Source: DASXBA01 sp046729895
GTDB lineage: Bacteria; Actinomycetota; Thermoleophilia; Solirubrobacterales; Thermoleophilaceae
NCBI GenBank assembly: GCA_046729895.1
Contig: JBKPHP010000175.1
Span: 1-11,533 of the forward strand
Direction of reading: 5' to 3'
DNA: 11,533 bases
Shown here: positions 1 through 5,650 of the stretch, piece by piece
Position numbering within the stretch: the first letter of the stretch is position 1
Layout of the letters: every line of letters starts with the position of its first letter
Program-made: the position numbers and the translations under genes
Notes under the pieces: model-generated
Told to the model about the DNA's origin: nothing
Seen by the model: only the letters and a program-made list of their open reading frames with translations
Databases searched by the model: none

Positions 1-57
1 CCCGAGGAGTTCGACCAGCTCGTCCGCTACGTGGCCTCGCTCAAGAGCGGGGAGTAG
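1..57 (+). CDS. C-terminal end of a probable c-type cytochrome (partial)
   Basis: Only the last 18 codons and a TAG stop are in the window. The peptide ends in EEFDQLVRYVASLKSGE. This resembles the final helix of small c-type cytochrome domains, where an acidic run is followed by a pattern like 'LVxYLxSLK'. The heme-binding CxxCH would lie upstream, outside the window, so heme binding cannot be confirmed. The stop lies 10 bases before the menG start on the same strand. A respiratory cytochrome next to menaquinone synthesis genes makes functional sense, but that is inference. Any short amphipathic C-terminus could look similar. Confidence 0.5.
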   Translation, partial: PEEFDQLVRYVASLKSGE

Positions 58-67
58 CAACCCGCCC

Positions 68-760
68 ATGGCCGGTCACGCGGCCGGGACGCTTCCCGAG
101 CCACAGGTCCGCGCGATGTTCGATCGCATCGCGCGCGTGTACGACCTGATGAACTCGGTCATGACGGCGGGCATGCACCATCGCTGGCGGGAGCGGGCCG
201 TGGACCTGGCGGCGGTGGGCCCTGGCGACCGGGCCCTGGACGTGGCCACGGGCACCGGCGACCTGGCGGTGGCCCTGCGGCGTCGCGGAGCCGAGGTGGT
301 GGGGCTCGACTTCTCTGAGCCCATGCTCGAGGTCGCCCGGCTCAAGGCACCCGACATCGGCTTCGAGGCGGGCAACGCGCTCGACCTACCTCACAGCGAC
401 GGTGATTTCGACGCGGTCACCGTGGGCTTCGGGGCGCGCAACTTCGCCGACCTCGGCCGCGGCCTCGCTGAGATGGCGCGCGTCACACGGAGCGGCGGGC
501 GGGTCGTGGTGCTGGAGATCACGACGCCACAGAAGCCGCCCCTCTCCTGGTTCTTCGGGCTCTGGTTCGACCGCGTCGTCCCGGCGCTCGGCCGGCTCGC
601 AGGGGACCCCGATGCCTACACCTACCTGCCGAGCTCGGTTCGCCGCTTCCCTGAGCCCAAAGCCCTCGCCGCCGAGCTCGCCGCGGCCGGACTCGCGGAC
701 GTGCGCTGGCTCGTCACCGCGGGCGGGATCATCGCCCTGCACGTGGGGACGAAGCCGTGA
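68..760 (+). CDS. menG: Demethylmenaquinone methyltransferase (MenG/UbiE family)
   Basis: A class I SAM-dependent methyltransferase of 230 residues, the usual family length. It transfers a methyl group to demethylmenaquinone, the last step of menaquinone synthesis. Visible motifs: the N-terminal family segment VYDLMNSVMTAGMHHRWR (residues 24-41), the SAM-binding loop DVATGTGD (58-65), the ribose-binding acidic strand end GLDFSEPML (79-87), the family signature VGFGARNFADL (119-129), and the C-terminal YTYLPSSVRRFP (184-195) typical of UbiE/COQ5 proteins. ATG 68 is used because the conserved N-terminal helix follows it closely. The stop overlaps the next start as GTGA, so the two are probably translationally coupled. 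Since the neighbour is a polyprenyl synthase and the organism looks actinobacterial, menaquinone rather than ubiquinone is the likely product. Confidence 0.93.
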   Translation: MAGHAAGTLPEPQVRAMFDRIARVYDLMNSVMTAGMHHRWRERAVDLAAVGPGDRALDVATGTGDLAVALRRRGAEVVGLDFSEPMLEVARLKAPDIGFEAGNALDLPHSDGDFDAVTVGFGARNFADLGRGLAEMARVTRSGGRVVVLEITTPQKPPLSWFFGLWFDRVVPALGRLAGDPDAYTYLPSSVRRFPEPKALAAELAAAGLADVRWLVTAGGIIALHVGTKP

Positions 761-1737
761 ACAGCGCCCACGCCCCGCTTGGACAGGTGCTGGCCACCGG
801 TGGGCCCGAGCTCTCGGGGCTCCTGCACCGGACGGAGGGCCGCCTCACGGAGATCGCGAAGAGCCACGGGCGCGAGCTCGCCCGCCACTCCGCAGGCACG
901 CTCGCCGCCGGAGGCAAGCGCCTCCGCCCCCTGCTGGTCTTCCTCTGCGCGGACGGTCAGGCGGAAGCGGCGCTCCGCGCTGCGGTGGCGGTCGAGCTGC
1001 TCCACATGGCGACGCTCGTGCACGATGACGTGCTCGACCGGGCGCCACTGCGGAGGGGCCGCCCGACGGTGTTCGCGGACGGCGGCCGCGCGGCGGCCAC
1101 CGCCACGGGGGACCTGCTCTTCTCGCGCGCCTTTGCCGAACTCACGGCGGCCCGCAGCGAAGACGCCGTGCGGGCGCTGTCCTTGGCGTCGTCGGCCCTG
1201 GCCAAGGGGGAGCTGATGCAGCGCGCAGACGCCTGGTCCGACGCGGTGACCCCGGAGCGGTATCTCGAGCGCTGCCGCTTGAAGACCGCCAGCCTGTTCG
1301 AGGCGGCGTGCAGGCTGGGGGCCCTGTTCGGCGACAGGCCGGATCTCGCCCAAGCGCTGGGCGCCTTCGGGTTGCGCTTGGGCGTCGCGTTCCAGATCCT
1401 CGACGACGTGCTCGACGTGTCCGGCCCCCCGGAGCGCACCGGCAAGCCCCGCGGGACCGATTTGCTCGACGGCACGGTGACCCTGCCGTTGATCCTCGCC
1501 CGCGAACGCGACCCCGAGTTGTGCCAGCTCGATCTCCGCTCGGTGGTCACGGGGCCCGCCCAGGCGGGTGCGGTGTGCGACCGGATCGCTCTCACCGGGG
1601 TGCTCGGCGAGGCGCGCTCGGAGGCGCTGCGACATGTCGCCGAGGCGAAGGCGGCGCTCAGCGAGCTCGACCTGCGGCGCGAGCGCGGCGAGGCCTTGGA
1701 CCTCCTGGCGGACGGGGTCGTGGACCGCTATGCGTAA
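757..1737 (+). CDS. Polyprenyl diphosphate synthase (isoprenoid side chain of menaquinone)
   Basis: A trans-prenyltransferase of 326 residues that condenses isopentenyl diphosphate units onto an allylic diphosphate. Hallmarks are all present: GGKRLRP (52-58), the first aspartate-rich motif DDVLD (90-94) after LVH, the conserved lysine in RLKTASLF (about 176), the second aspartate-rich motif DDVLD (216-220) after FQIL, and KPRGTDLLDGTVTLPLI (230-246). The residues just before the first motif are small (MAT), consistent with a chain longer than geranylgeranyl, but length cannot be fixed from sequence alone. The start is GTG 757, overlapping the menG stop by 4 bases (GTGA). GGGGA at 745-749 is a well-spaced ribosome site. 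Pairing with menG suggests it makes the menaquinone tail (HepT/IspB-like role), an inference from context. Confidence 0.9.
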   Translation: MNSAHAPLGQVLATGGPELSGLLHRTEGRLTEIAKSHGRELARHSAGTLAAGGKRLRPLLVFLCADGQAEAALRAAVAVELLHMATLVHDDVLDRAPLRRGRPTVFADGGRAAATATGDLLFSRAFAELTAARSEDAVRALSLASSALAKGELMQRADAWSDAVTPERYLERCRLKTASLFEAACRLGALFGDRPDLAQALGAFGLRLGVAFQILDDVLDVSGPPERTGKPRGTDLLDGTVTLPLILARERDPELCQLDLRSVVTGPAQAGAVCDRIALTGVLGEARSEALRHVAEAKAALSELDLRRERGEALDLLADGVVDRYA

Positions 1738-1757
1738 TCTCATCGCCCGAGGCGGAA

Positions 1758-1763
1758 TACACT
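1758..1763 (+). promoter_or_regulatory. Candidate -10 element (TACACT) for leaderless dcd
   Basis: TACACT fits the TAnnnT core of a sigma-70-type -10 box. It ends 7 bases before the GTG start of dcd, so transcription would begin at or next to the start codon. No Shine-Dalgarno lies at a normal distance. No recognisable -35 is seen about 17 bases upstream, so the call rests on the hexamer and geometry, which recur upstream of tatA. Confidence 0.4.
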
Positions 1764-1770
1764 CGATCCC

Positions 1771-2343
1771 GTGGTACTTAGTGACCGCACCATCCGCGCC
1801 GAGATCGAGGCTGGGCGGATCGTCATCGAGCCGCTCGACGAGGAGCTCATCCAGCCCTCGAGCGTCGACGTCCGCGTGGACAGCCGCTTCCGCGTCTTCC
1901 ACAACGCGCGCTACCCGTACATCGACGTGCGGCAGCCCATGGAGGACCTCACCGAGCTCGTCGACGTCAGCGAGCGGGAGCCCTTCATCCTCCACCCGGG
2001 GGAGTTCGTGCTGGGCCAGACGCTGGAGCAGGTGACGCTCCCCGACGACCTGGTGGCGCGACTGGAGGGCAAGAGCAGTCTGGGCCGCCTCGGTCTCCTG
2101 ATCCACTCGACGGCCGGCTTCGTGGACTCGGGCTTCTCGGGGAACCTGACGCTCGAGCTGTCGAACGTGGCAAACCTCCCGATCACGATCTACCAGGGCA
2201 TGCCGATCGGGCAGATCTCGTTCATGCGCATGGATGGGGCGGTCGAGCGCCCCTACGGATCCCGCGAGACGGACAGCAAGTACCAAGGCCAGGCCGAGCC
2301 CACCCCGAGCCGCTTCTATCTCAACTTCAAGGACGGCGGCTAG
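1771..2343 (+). CDS. dcd: dCTP deaminase, probably bifunctional dCTP deaminase/dUTPase
   Basis: A trimeric dUTPase-fold enzyme of 190 residues that deaminates dCTP on the route to dUMP and dTTP. Motifs seen: QPSSVDVRVD (28-37), EGKSSLGRLGL (99-109, phosphate binding), HSTAGFVDSGFSGNLTLELSN (112-132) with the catalytic glutamate in LTLELSN (E129), NLPITIYQGMPIGQ (135-148) and the C-terminal GSKYQGQ-like DSKYQGQ (168-174). The HSTAGF segment and 190-residue length match the mycobacterial type, which carries out both deamination and triphosphate hydrolysis to dUMP. The bifunctional call is by that resemblance. The start is GTG 1771, giving the family N-terminus 'VLSDRTIR'. It lies 33 bases after the prenyl synthase stop and probably has its own promoter. 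Confidence 0.95.
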   Translation: MVLSDRTIRAEIEAGRIVIEPLDEELIQPSSVDVRVDSRFRVFHNARYPYIDVRQPMEDLTELVDVSEREPFILHPGEFVLGQTLEQVTLPDDLVARLEGKSSLGRLGLLIHSTAGFVDSGFSGNLTLELSNVANLPITIYQGMPIGQISFMRMDGAVERPYGSRETDSKYQGQAEPTPSRFYLNFKDGG

Positions 2344-2351
2344 AGCGCCGC

Positions 2352-2357
2352 TACCAT
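2352..2357 (+). promoter_or_regulatory. Candidate -10 element (TACCAT) for leaderless tatA
   Basis: TACCAT ends 6 bases before the tatA ATG at 2364, with GGGCCC between them. This is almost the same geometry as TACACT before dcd. There is no Shine-Dalgarno and only 20 bases between the dcd stop and the tatA start. A tatA transcript would be leaderless. The evidence is positional only. Confidence 0.35.
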
Positions 2358-2363
2358 GGGCCC

Positions 2364-2588
2364 ATGCCACTAGGTATAGGGCCGCTCGAGATCATCATTG
2401 TCCTGATCATCGTGCTGATCATCTTCGGCCCCAAGCGGCTCCCCGACCTGGGGCGTTCGCTGGGGAGGGGGATGCGCGAGTTCAAGGACTCGGTGACCGG
2501 CCGGGACAAGGACGAGCTGCCGGCCTCGGAGGACAAGGCCGAGAAGTCCGGACCCGTCGCCGCCGAGCCGACCGACCAGAAGTCCTAG
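2364..2588 (+). CDS. tatA: Sec-independent translocase subunit TatA
   Basis: A 74-residue protein with the TatA/E plan: a short N-terminus, one membrane helix (about residues 5-21, GIGPLEIIIVLIIVLIIFG), the hinge FGPKRLPDLGRSLGRGMREF (21-40) starting an amphipathic helix, and a polar, charged tail rich in D, E and K. TatA oligomerises with TatC to move folded twin-arginine proteins across the cytoplasmic membrane. The conserved FGPKRLP after the helix fixes the family. TatA rather than TatB is preferred because the tail is short; in many Gram-positive-type systems one such protein does both jobs. tatC follows 18 bases downstream on the same strand, and a Tat substrate is encoded at 9746-11017. 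Confidence 0.93.
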   Translation: MPLGIGPLEIIIVLIIVLIIFGPKRLPDLGRSLGRGMREFKDSVTGRDKDELPASEDKAEKSGPVAAEPTDQKS

Positions 2589-2606
2589 AGCTCGAGCCGC
2601 CAAAGC

Positions 2607-3377
2607 ATGCGGCGCATCAAGCCGATCTCGCACGAGGACCGGCTCTCGGTCATCGACCACCTCGACGAGCTTCGCTCTCGGATCGTCGTCTCGCTGGTCG
2701 CCTTCGGCGTGGCGTTCGGTCTCTGCCTCTGGCAGAACCACCTGATCCTCGACATCCTCGACCGTCCGCTCCCGAACGACGTCCAGCCGATCACCTTCGG
2801 GGTCACAGAGCCCTTCATGACCACGGTCACCAACTCGACCTACGCGGCGATCCTGATCGCGCTGCCGGTGCTCCTCTACCAGGTCTACGCCTTCGTTCTC
2901 CCGGCCTTCAGCCCCCGGGAGCGTCGCGTGGCGCTGCCGCTTTTGATGATGGTCCCGCTGCTGTTCGTCGCCGGCGTCGTCTTCTGCTACTTCGTGGTCC
3001 TGCCGCCGGCGATCAAGTTCCTGCTCCAGTTCAACGCGGACGAGTTCAACACCCAGATTCGGGCCCGCGACTACTACAGCTTCACGACCCTGACAATGCT
3101 CGCGATGGGGCTCGGCTTCCAGGTCCCCGTGGGGATCCTGGGGCTCGTGCGGCTCGAGATCCTGTCGGTCGAGACCCTGCGCAAGAACCGCCGCTTCGCG
3201 CTCCTCGGCGCCGCCGTCCTCGCCATGCTGCTGCCCACGATCGACCCGGTCTCGATGCTGATCGAGACCGCTCCCATCTACCTGCTGTACGAGCTCAGCA
3301 TCCTCTTGGCGCGGGCGTTCGGTGGCCCGCGCGAGGAGGTCGAAGGCCAGGTGGTCTCGGCAGAGGGCCCTAGCTAG
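2607..3377 (+). CDS. tatC: Sec-independent translocase subunit TatC
   Basis: The multi-spanning Tat receptor that recognises twin-arginine signal peptides. Length is 256 residues with about six hydrophobic segments (around 27-44, 78-100, 109-134, 161-181, 197-212, 216-236). Diagnostic motifs: HLDELRSR (18-25) at the cytoplasmic N-terminus, including the conserved glutamate E21; PVLLYQVYAFVLPAFSPRERR (87-107), with E105 at the position of the signal-peptide-binding glutamate; the YFVVLPPA segment (128-135); and LRKNRR (191-196). The usual FE-P-V signature is FQVPV here (171-175), a Gln for Glu variation. ATG 2607 is chosen because HLDELR follows about 17 residues later, as in relatives. No Shine-Dalgarno is visible, so coupling to tatA translation is plausible. 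Confidence 0.95.
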   Translation: MRRIKPISHEDRLSVIDHLDELRSRIVVSLVAFGVAFGLCLWQNHLILDILDRPLPNDVQPITFGVTEPFMTTVTNSTYAAILIALPVLLYQVYAFVLPAFSPRERRVALPLLMMVPLLFVAGVVFCYFVVLPPAIKFLLQFNADEFNTQIRARDYYSFTTLTMLAMGLGFQVPVGILGLVRLEILSVETLRKNRRFALLGAAVLAMLLPTIDPVSMLIETAPIYLLYELSILLARAFGGPREEVEGQVVSAEGPS

Positions 3378-3390
3378 CCTTCGCCGAGCC

Positions 3391-4047
3391 ATGCTGTTCG
3401 ACCTTCGAGGCAAGCGCCGTCGCGCCGTCCAGGCCACTTACCTCACGTTGGCCCTGCTCATGGGCGGCGGGCTCGTGCTCTTCGGCATCGGCGGCGACGT
3501 CTCCGGCGGGCTGCTCGACGCCTTCAAGGGCGGCGGCGGGGGCGGCGGCGGTAACGAGGCGGTGGAGAAGCGCATCGACCGCAACAAGGAGAGGGCCGCC
3601 GCCGGCAACGAGGCGGCCCTCAAGGAGCTCGTACGCGACTACTACCAGCTTGCGACCTCGCAGACATCATCGAGCTCCACCGGGTTTCCCGATTCCGCCA
3701 AGGACGAGCTCGCTCAGGCCGGGACGTATTGGCAGCGTTACGTGAAGGAGGCGAAGAGGCCGGACTCCTCCCTGGCAAGGGTGGCGGTGCAGATCTTCGA
3801 CCCCACGGGGCTGAACAAGCCGAAGAATGCGGAGGAGGCCGCCCGCATCATCGCGCAGACGGACAACGACGCCCCCTCCTATCTCGCGCTCGTGCAGTAC
3901 GCGACCCTCGCGGGCGACAGGCGGACAGCAAACTTGGCCGCGATCAAGGCCGTCGACCTGGCGCCCAAGGGCCAGCGGAAGCAGGTCAAGCTCCAGGTGG
4001 ACCAGATCAAGCGGGCCGGGGCACAGGCGCAGGCCCAGGGAGGCTAG
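3391..4047 (+). CDS. Conserved-looking one-pass membrane protein with helical, TPR-like tail; function unknown
   Basis: A 218-residue protein I cannot assign. It begins with a basic cytoplasmic stretch (LFDLRGKRRRAVQ, 2-14), then one membrane helix (about 16-34, TYLTLALLMGGGLVLFGIG), a linker with an eight-glycine tract (47-54), and a largely alpha-helical domain. Segments such as NEAALKELVRDYYQLA and SYLALVQYATLAGDRRTANLAAIKAVDLAPKGQ look like tetratricopeptide-type helix pairs. The tail ends in an A/Q-rich run. The start at ATG 3391 places the basic residues directly before the helix (positive-inside) and leaves 13 bases after tatC. Co-direction with tatA and tatC could mean envelope function or assistance to export. 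That is speculation. The small TPR-like fold could equally scaffold other membrane proteins. Confidence 0.75.
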   Translation: MLFDLRGKRRRAVQATYLTLALLMGGGLVLFGIGGDVSGGLLDAFKGGGGGGGGNEAVEKRIDRNKERAAAGNEAALKELVRDYYQLATSQTSSSSTGFPDSAKDELAQAGTYWQRYVKEAKRPDSSLARVAVQIFDPTGLNKPKNAEEAARIIAQTDNDAPSYLALVQYATLAGDRRTANLAAIKAVDLAPKGQRKQVKLQVDQIKRAGAQAQAQGG

Positions 4048-4087
4048 ATTTCCGACTCGCACGCTGGCCGCGCACCTACGACCGACT

Positions 4088-4092
4088 AGGAG
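4088..4092 (+). promoter_or_regulatory. Shine-Dalgarno (AGGAG) fixing the STAS start
   Basis: AGGAG lies 4 bases before GTG 4097. It is one of the few clear Shine-Dalgarno sequences among the backbone genes. It selects this GTG although the reading frame stays open for 90 codons upstream. Confidence 0.6.
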
Positions 4093-4096
4093 AAGC

Positions 4097-4459
4097 GTGA
4101 ACTTCCACATCCACGACGAGGAGATCGACGACGCGACCCACGTGATCGAGCTCGGCGGAGAGGTCGATCTCTACACGGCGCCGGAGTTCAAGGAGCGCAT
4201 GGTCGAGCTGATCGAGTCTGGCAAGAAGCAGATCGTGGTCGATCTCTCGGAGGCCACCTTCATCGACTCCACCACCCTCGGCGTGCTGGTGGGAGGCGTA
4301 AAGCGCCTGAGGCCGGCCGGCGGCTCGCTCACCCTCGTCTGCACCGACGACAACATCACCAAGATCTTCGAGATCACGGGACTCGACCGAGTGTTCCCAA
4401 TCCACGGCTCTCGCGACGAGGCGATCGAGGGCCTGGCATCGGGTGCGCCCGAGCAATAG
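4097..4459 (+). CDS. STAS-domain anti-sigma factor antagonist (SpoIIAA/RsbV-like)
   Basis: A single STAS domain of 120 residues. In this family the unphosphorylated protein binds an anti-sigma kinase and frees a sigma factor; phosphorylation of a conserved serine switches it off. Visible signatures: VIELGGEVDLYTAPEFKERM (16-35), IVVDLSEATFIDSTTLGVLVGG (46-67) with the likely phosphoserine S58 in FIDS, and the C-terminal TDDNITKIFEITGLDRVFPIH (83-103). The start is GTG 4097, just before the first beta strand and preceded by AGGAG; the open frame upstream overlaps the previous gene and is not coding. No anti-sigma kinase or sigma gene is next to it, so it appears to be an orphan whose partner is encoded elsewhere. 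Confidence 0.92.
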   Translation: MNFHIHDEEIDDATHVIELGGEVDLYTAPEFKERMVELIESGKKQIVVDLSEATFIDSTTLGVLVGGVKRLRPAGGSLTLVCTDDNITKIFEITGLDRVFPIHGSRDEAIEGLASGAPEQ

Positions 4460-4461
4460 AG

Positions 4462-4478
4462 GCCCAGAGACGCTGGGC
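4462..4478 (+). terminator. Short hairpin after the STAS gene, possible terminator
   Basis: GCCCAG (4462-4467) pairs perfectly with CTGGGC (4473-4478) around a 5-base loop, starting two bases after the stop codon. There is no T-run behind it, so intrinsic termination would be weak or of the T-less type sometimes proposed for GC-rich actinobacteria. Confidence 0.3.
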
Positions 4479-4626
4479 GAAGGACCCTCAGCCGTTGGAG
4501 GTTCGCTTCAGCACTTTCTGACTCGGCCGGGCCTCTGGACCTGCCGCGGCGCGCGCCCATCCGCACGACCGAACGACGCGTGCGCCGTCCGGGCGGCCGC
4601 CATCCGGTGGGGCTCTGTCCGGCCTC

Positions 4627-4632
4627 TAAAAT
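4627..4632 (+). promoter_or_regulatory. Candidate -10 element (TAAAAT) of tRNA-Lys
   Basis: TAAAAT is a close match to TATAAT and ends 9 bases before the mature 5' end of the tRNA. Transcription would start only a couple of bases upstream of the tRNA. It is also a conspicuously A/T-rich spot in very GC-rich surroundings. No good -35 is seen. Confidence 0.5.
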
Positions 4633-4641
4633 CGCCAGCCT

Positions 4642-4714
4642 GGGCCGTTAGCTCAACTGGTAGAGCAGGAGACTCTTAATCTCAAGGTTGAAGGTTCGAG
4701 TCCTTCACGGCCCA
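4642..4714 (+). tRNA. tRNA-Lys (anticodon CTT)
   Basis: A complete 73-nt cloverleaf. The acceptor stem GGGCCGT (4642-4648) pairs with ACGGCCC (4707-4713). The D stem is GCTC/GAGC (4651-4654 with 4663-4666). The anticodon loop CTCTTAA (4673-4679) gives CTT at 4675-4677, reading AAG lysine codons. The T stem GAAGG/CCTTC encloses TTCGAGT. The discriminator is A4714, followed by CCT, so the 3' CCA is not encoded and must be added enzymatically. The outermost anticodon-stem pair is a G-A mismatch (4668 with 4684). The gene lies directly beside a probable integrated element, and tRNA 3' ends are classical tyrosine-integrase targets. Confidence 0.97.
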
Positions 4715-4726
4715 CCTAGAAGACCC

Positions 4727-4752
4727 CCGCAAAACGGGCCCTTCTGCGGTTT
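4727..4752 (+). terminator. Weak hairpin downstream of tRNA-Lys
   Basis: CCGCA (4727-4731) can pair with TGCGG (4745-4749), followed by TTT. The 13-base loop contains the palindrome GGGCCC. An alternative pairing of AGAAG with CTTCT nearby competes with it. It could end the tRNA transcript, but the stem is short. Confidence 0.3.
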
Positions 4753-4784
4753 CAGCCTGGCCGCCGTTCGGTCGCGGGGGAGCA

Positions 4785-4805
4785 GATTGCAAACGGATTG
4801 CAAAC
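4785..4805 (+). repeat. Tandem direct repeat GATTGCAAAC x2, candidate integrase arm-type sites
   Basis: GATTGCAAAC occurs at 4785-4794 and again at 4796-4805, one helical turn apart (11-bp period), 71 bases past the tRNA end. Short tandem direct repeats flanking a tRNA core site are what the N-terminal arm-binding domain of tyrosine integrases recognises. The integrase at 5651-6811 has such a domain. Assignment is by position and pattern; no third copy was found in the window by eye. Confidence 0.45.
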
Positions 4806-4853
4806 CAGTCCGCTAGTTACCCCGCGGCTTGCGCGGCAGGCCAATCTTGCCCT

Positions 4854-5467
4854 TTAGGCACCGCTGTTGGCGAGAACGACTATGCCAATCCAAGCAGCTG
4901 GTTGACGGGTAGAAGCGTACGGTGCCGGGCGGCAAGGTGGGCGGCCTTGTAGGAAGTCGCTGTGCGCCAAGTCGCTGTGTCCCGCGGGCGCTGATTTCTG
5001 CGCGGGTTGGTTTGGGAGCTTGACCTTGAACTGGACCCTCTTTTGTGGCTTGTGGACGAGCGACTGCGCAACTGGCTTGCACCCTTTAGAGACGGTGGTA
5101 CCGGCAAGCACCGGTGCGACAGCTTCGGTGACCCGCTTCCCTCTGGTAGCGGCCAACGCGATAGCGGACGCTGCAGCTCCCTCAAACGTGCACGCGGCGT
5201 CGGTGCCTTCGCCGCCTCCGCCGCCTACGCCGCGTATCGCCAGCACCACGATGACACCCACGGCTGCCAAGACTGCTGCCGCTTCACAGGCGTCGAAGTC
5301 ACGACAAGCTTGGTCGTTGAACGCTTGAACGCGCGCTCGCTCTCTGCTTCGTCGACGCTCGAGGATGCCGTGCGCACGTCGAGCCCGGCCTCTTGCAACA
5401 CGGCGAGAGCCTCCTGGCTAGAGATCCCCCTCTCTCTCGCTATCTCGTAGACACGCCTCATTGCCAT
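4854..5467 (-). pseudogene. IF-2 N-terminal-like domain plus membrane segment, split by an apparent one-base deletion
   Basis: The first part (start ATG 5467) reads MRRVYEIARERGISSQEALA then VLQEAGLDVRTASSSVDEAE. This is a good match to the small helical domain at the N-terminus of translation factor IF-2 (RVYEIAKELG...SKELLEKL...G..VKSHMSSL pattern). After TPVKR the frame continues into an implausible Trp-rich tail and stops at 5225. Starting at 5279, the neighbouring minus frame gives AAVLAAVGVIVVLAIRGVGG, a clear membrane helix, then a Gly linker and a domain with two cysteines (ACTFEG and SKGCKP), ending at 4854. Adding one G to the GG at 5279-5280 joins KR directly to the helix and yields about 204 residues. 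Loss of one G, or a sequencing error, is therefore the simplest reading. The rest of IF-2 (GTPase) is absent; this is not infB. Function unknown; it may be element cargo or a stranded chromosomal gene. Confidence 0.6.
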
Positions 5468-5650
5468 AGGGGTATGAACTCGGTGGTCTCCTCCAGGGTG
5501 TCCTACCTGTGGAGGAAAGGCAAATGCGATCTCCCGCCCCATAGCGTCTCCGCCGCCGGACATCAAGCAACGGCTGCCCTGTGAGCGCTTCAGTCACGGC
5601 AGCGTCGGCGGGGAGGTCCTGAGTGCCGCCTATTTAGGAGTTCGGGGTTG

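Noticed and set aside
622..2370. A 582-codon open frame on the minus strand opposite menG, the prenyl synthase and dcd
   Set aside because: It is a GC-rich shadow: composition is Arg/Glu/His/Gln-rich with no domain, and the + strand holds three clear enzymes with intact motifs.
2234..3373. A 379-codon + strand frame overlapping tatA and tatC
   Set aside because: Overlaps two certain genes and reads as Arg/Pro/Ala-rich out-of-frame sequence.
2370..3437. A 355-codon minus-strand open frame opposite tatA/tatC
   Set aside because: Low-complexity D/R/E/Q-rich translation mirroring the hydrophobic codons of TatC; not a protein.
4460..4641. Possible small gene between the STAS gene and tRNA-Lys
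   Set aside because: The only open frame runs through the tRNA and reads Arg/Ser/Pro-rich; the segment holds a hairpin and the tRNA promoter but no credible protein.
5225..5290. Programmed -1 ribosomal frameshift instead of a broken gene
   Set aside because: No slippery heptamer of the X-XXY-YYZ type is visible at the joint; loss of one G is simpler. Not fully excluded.
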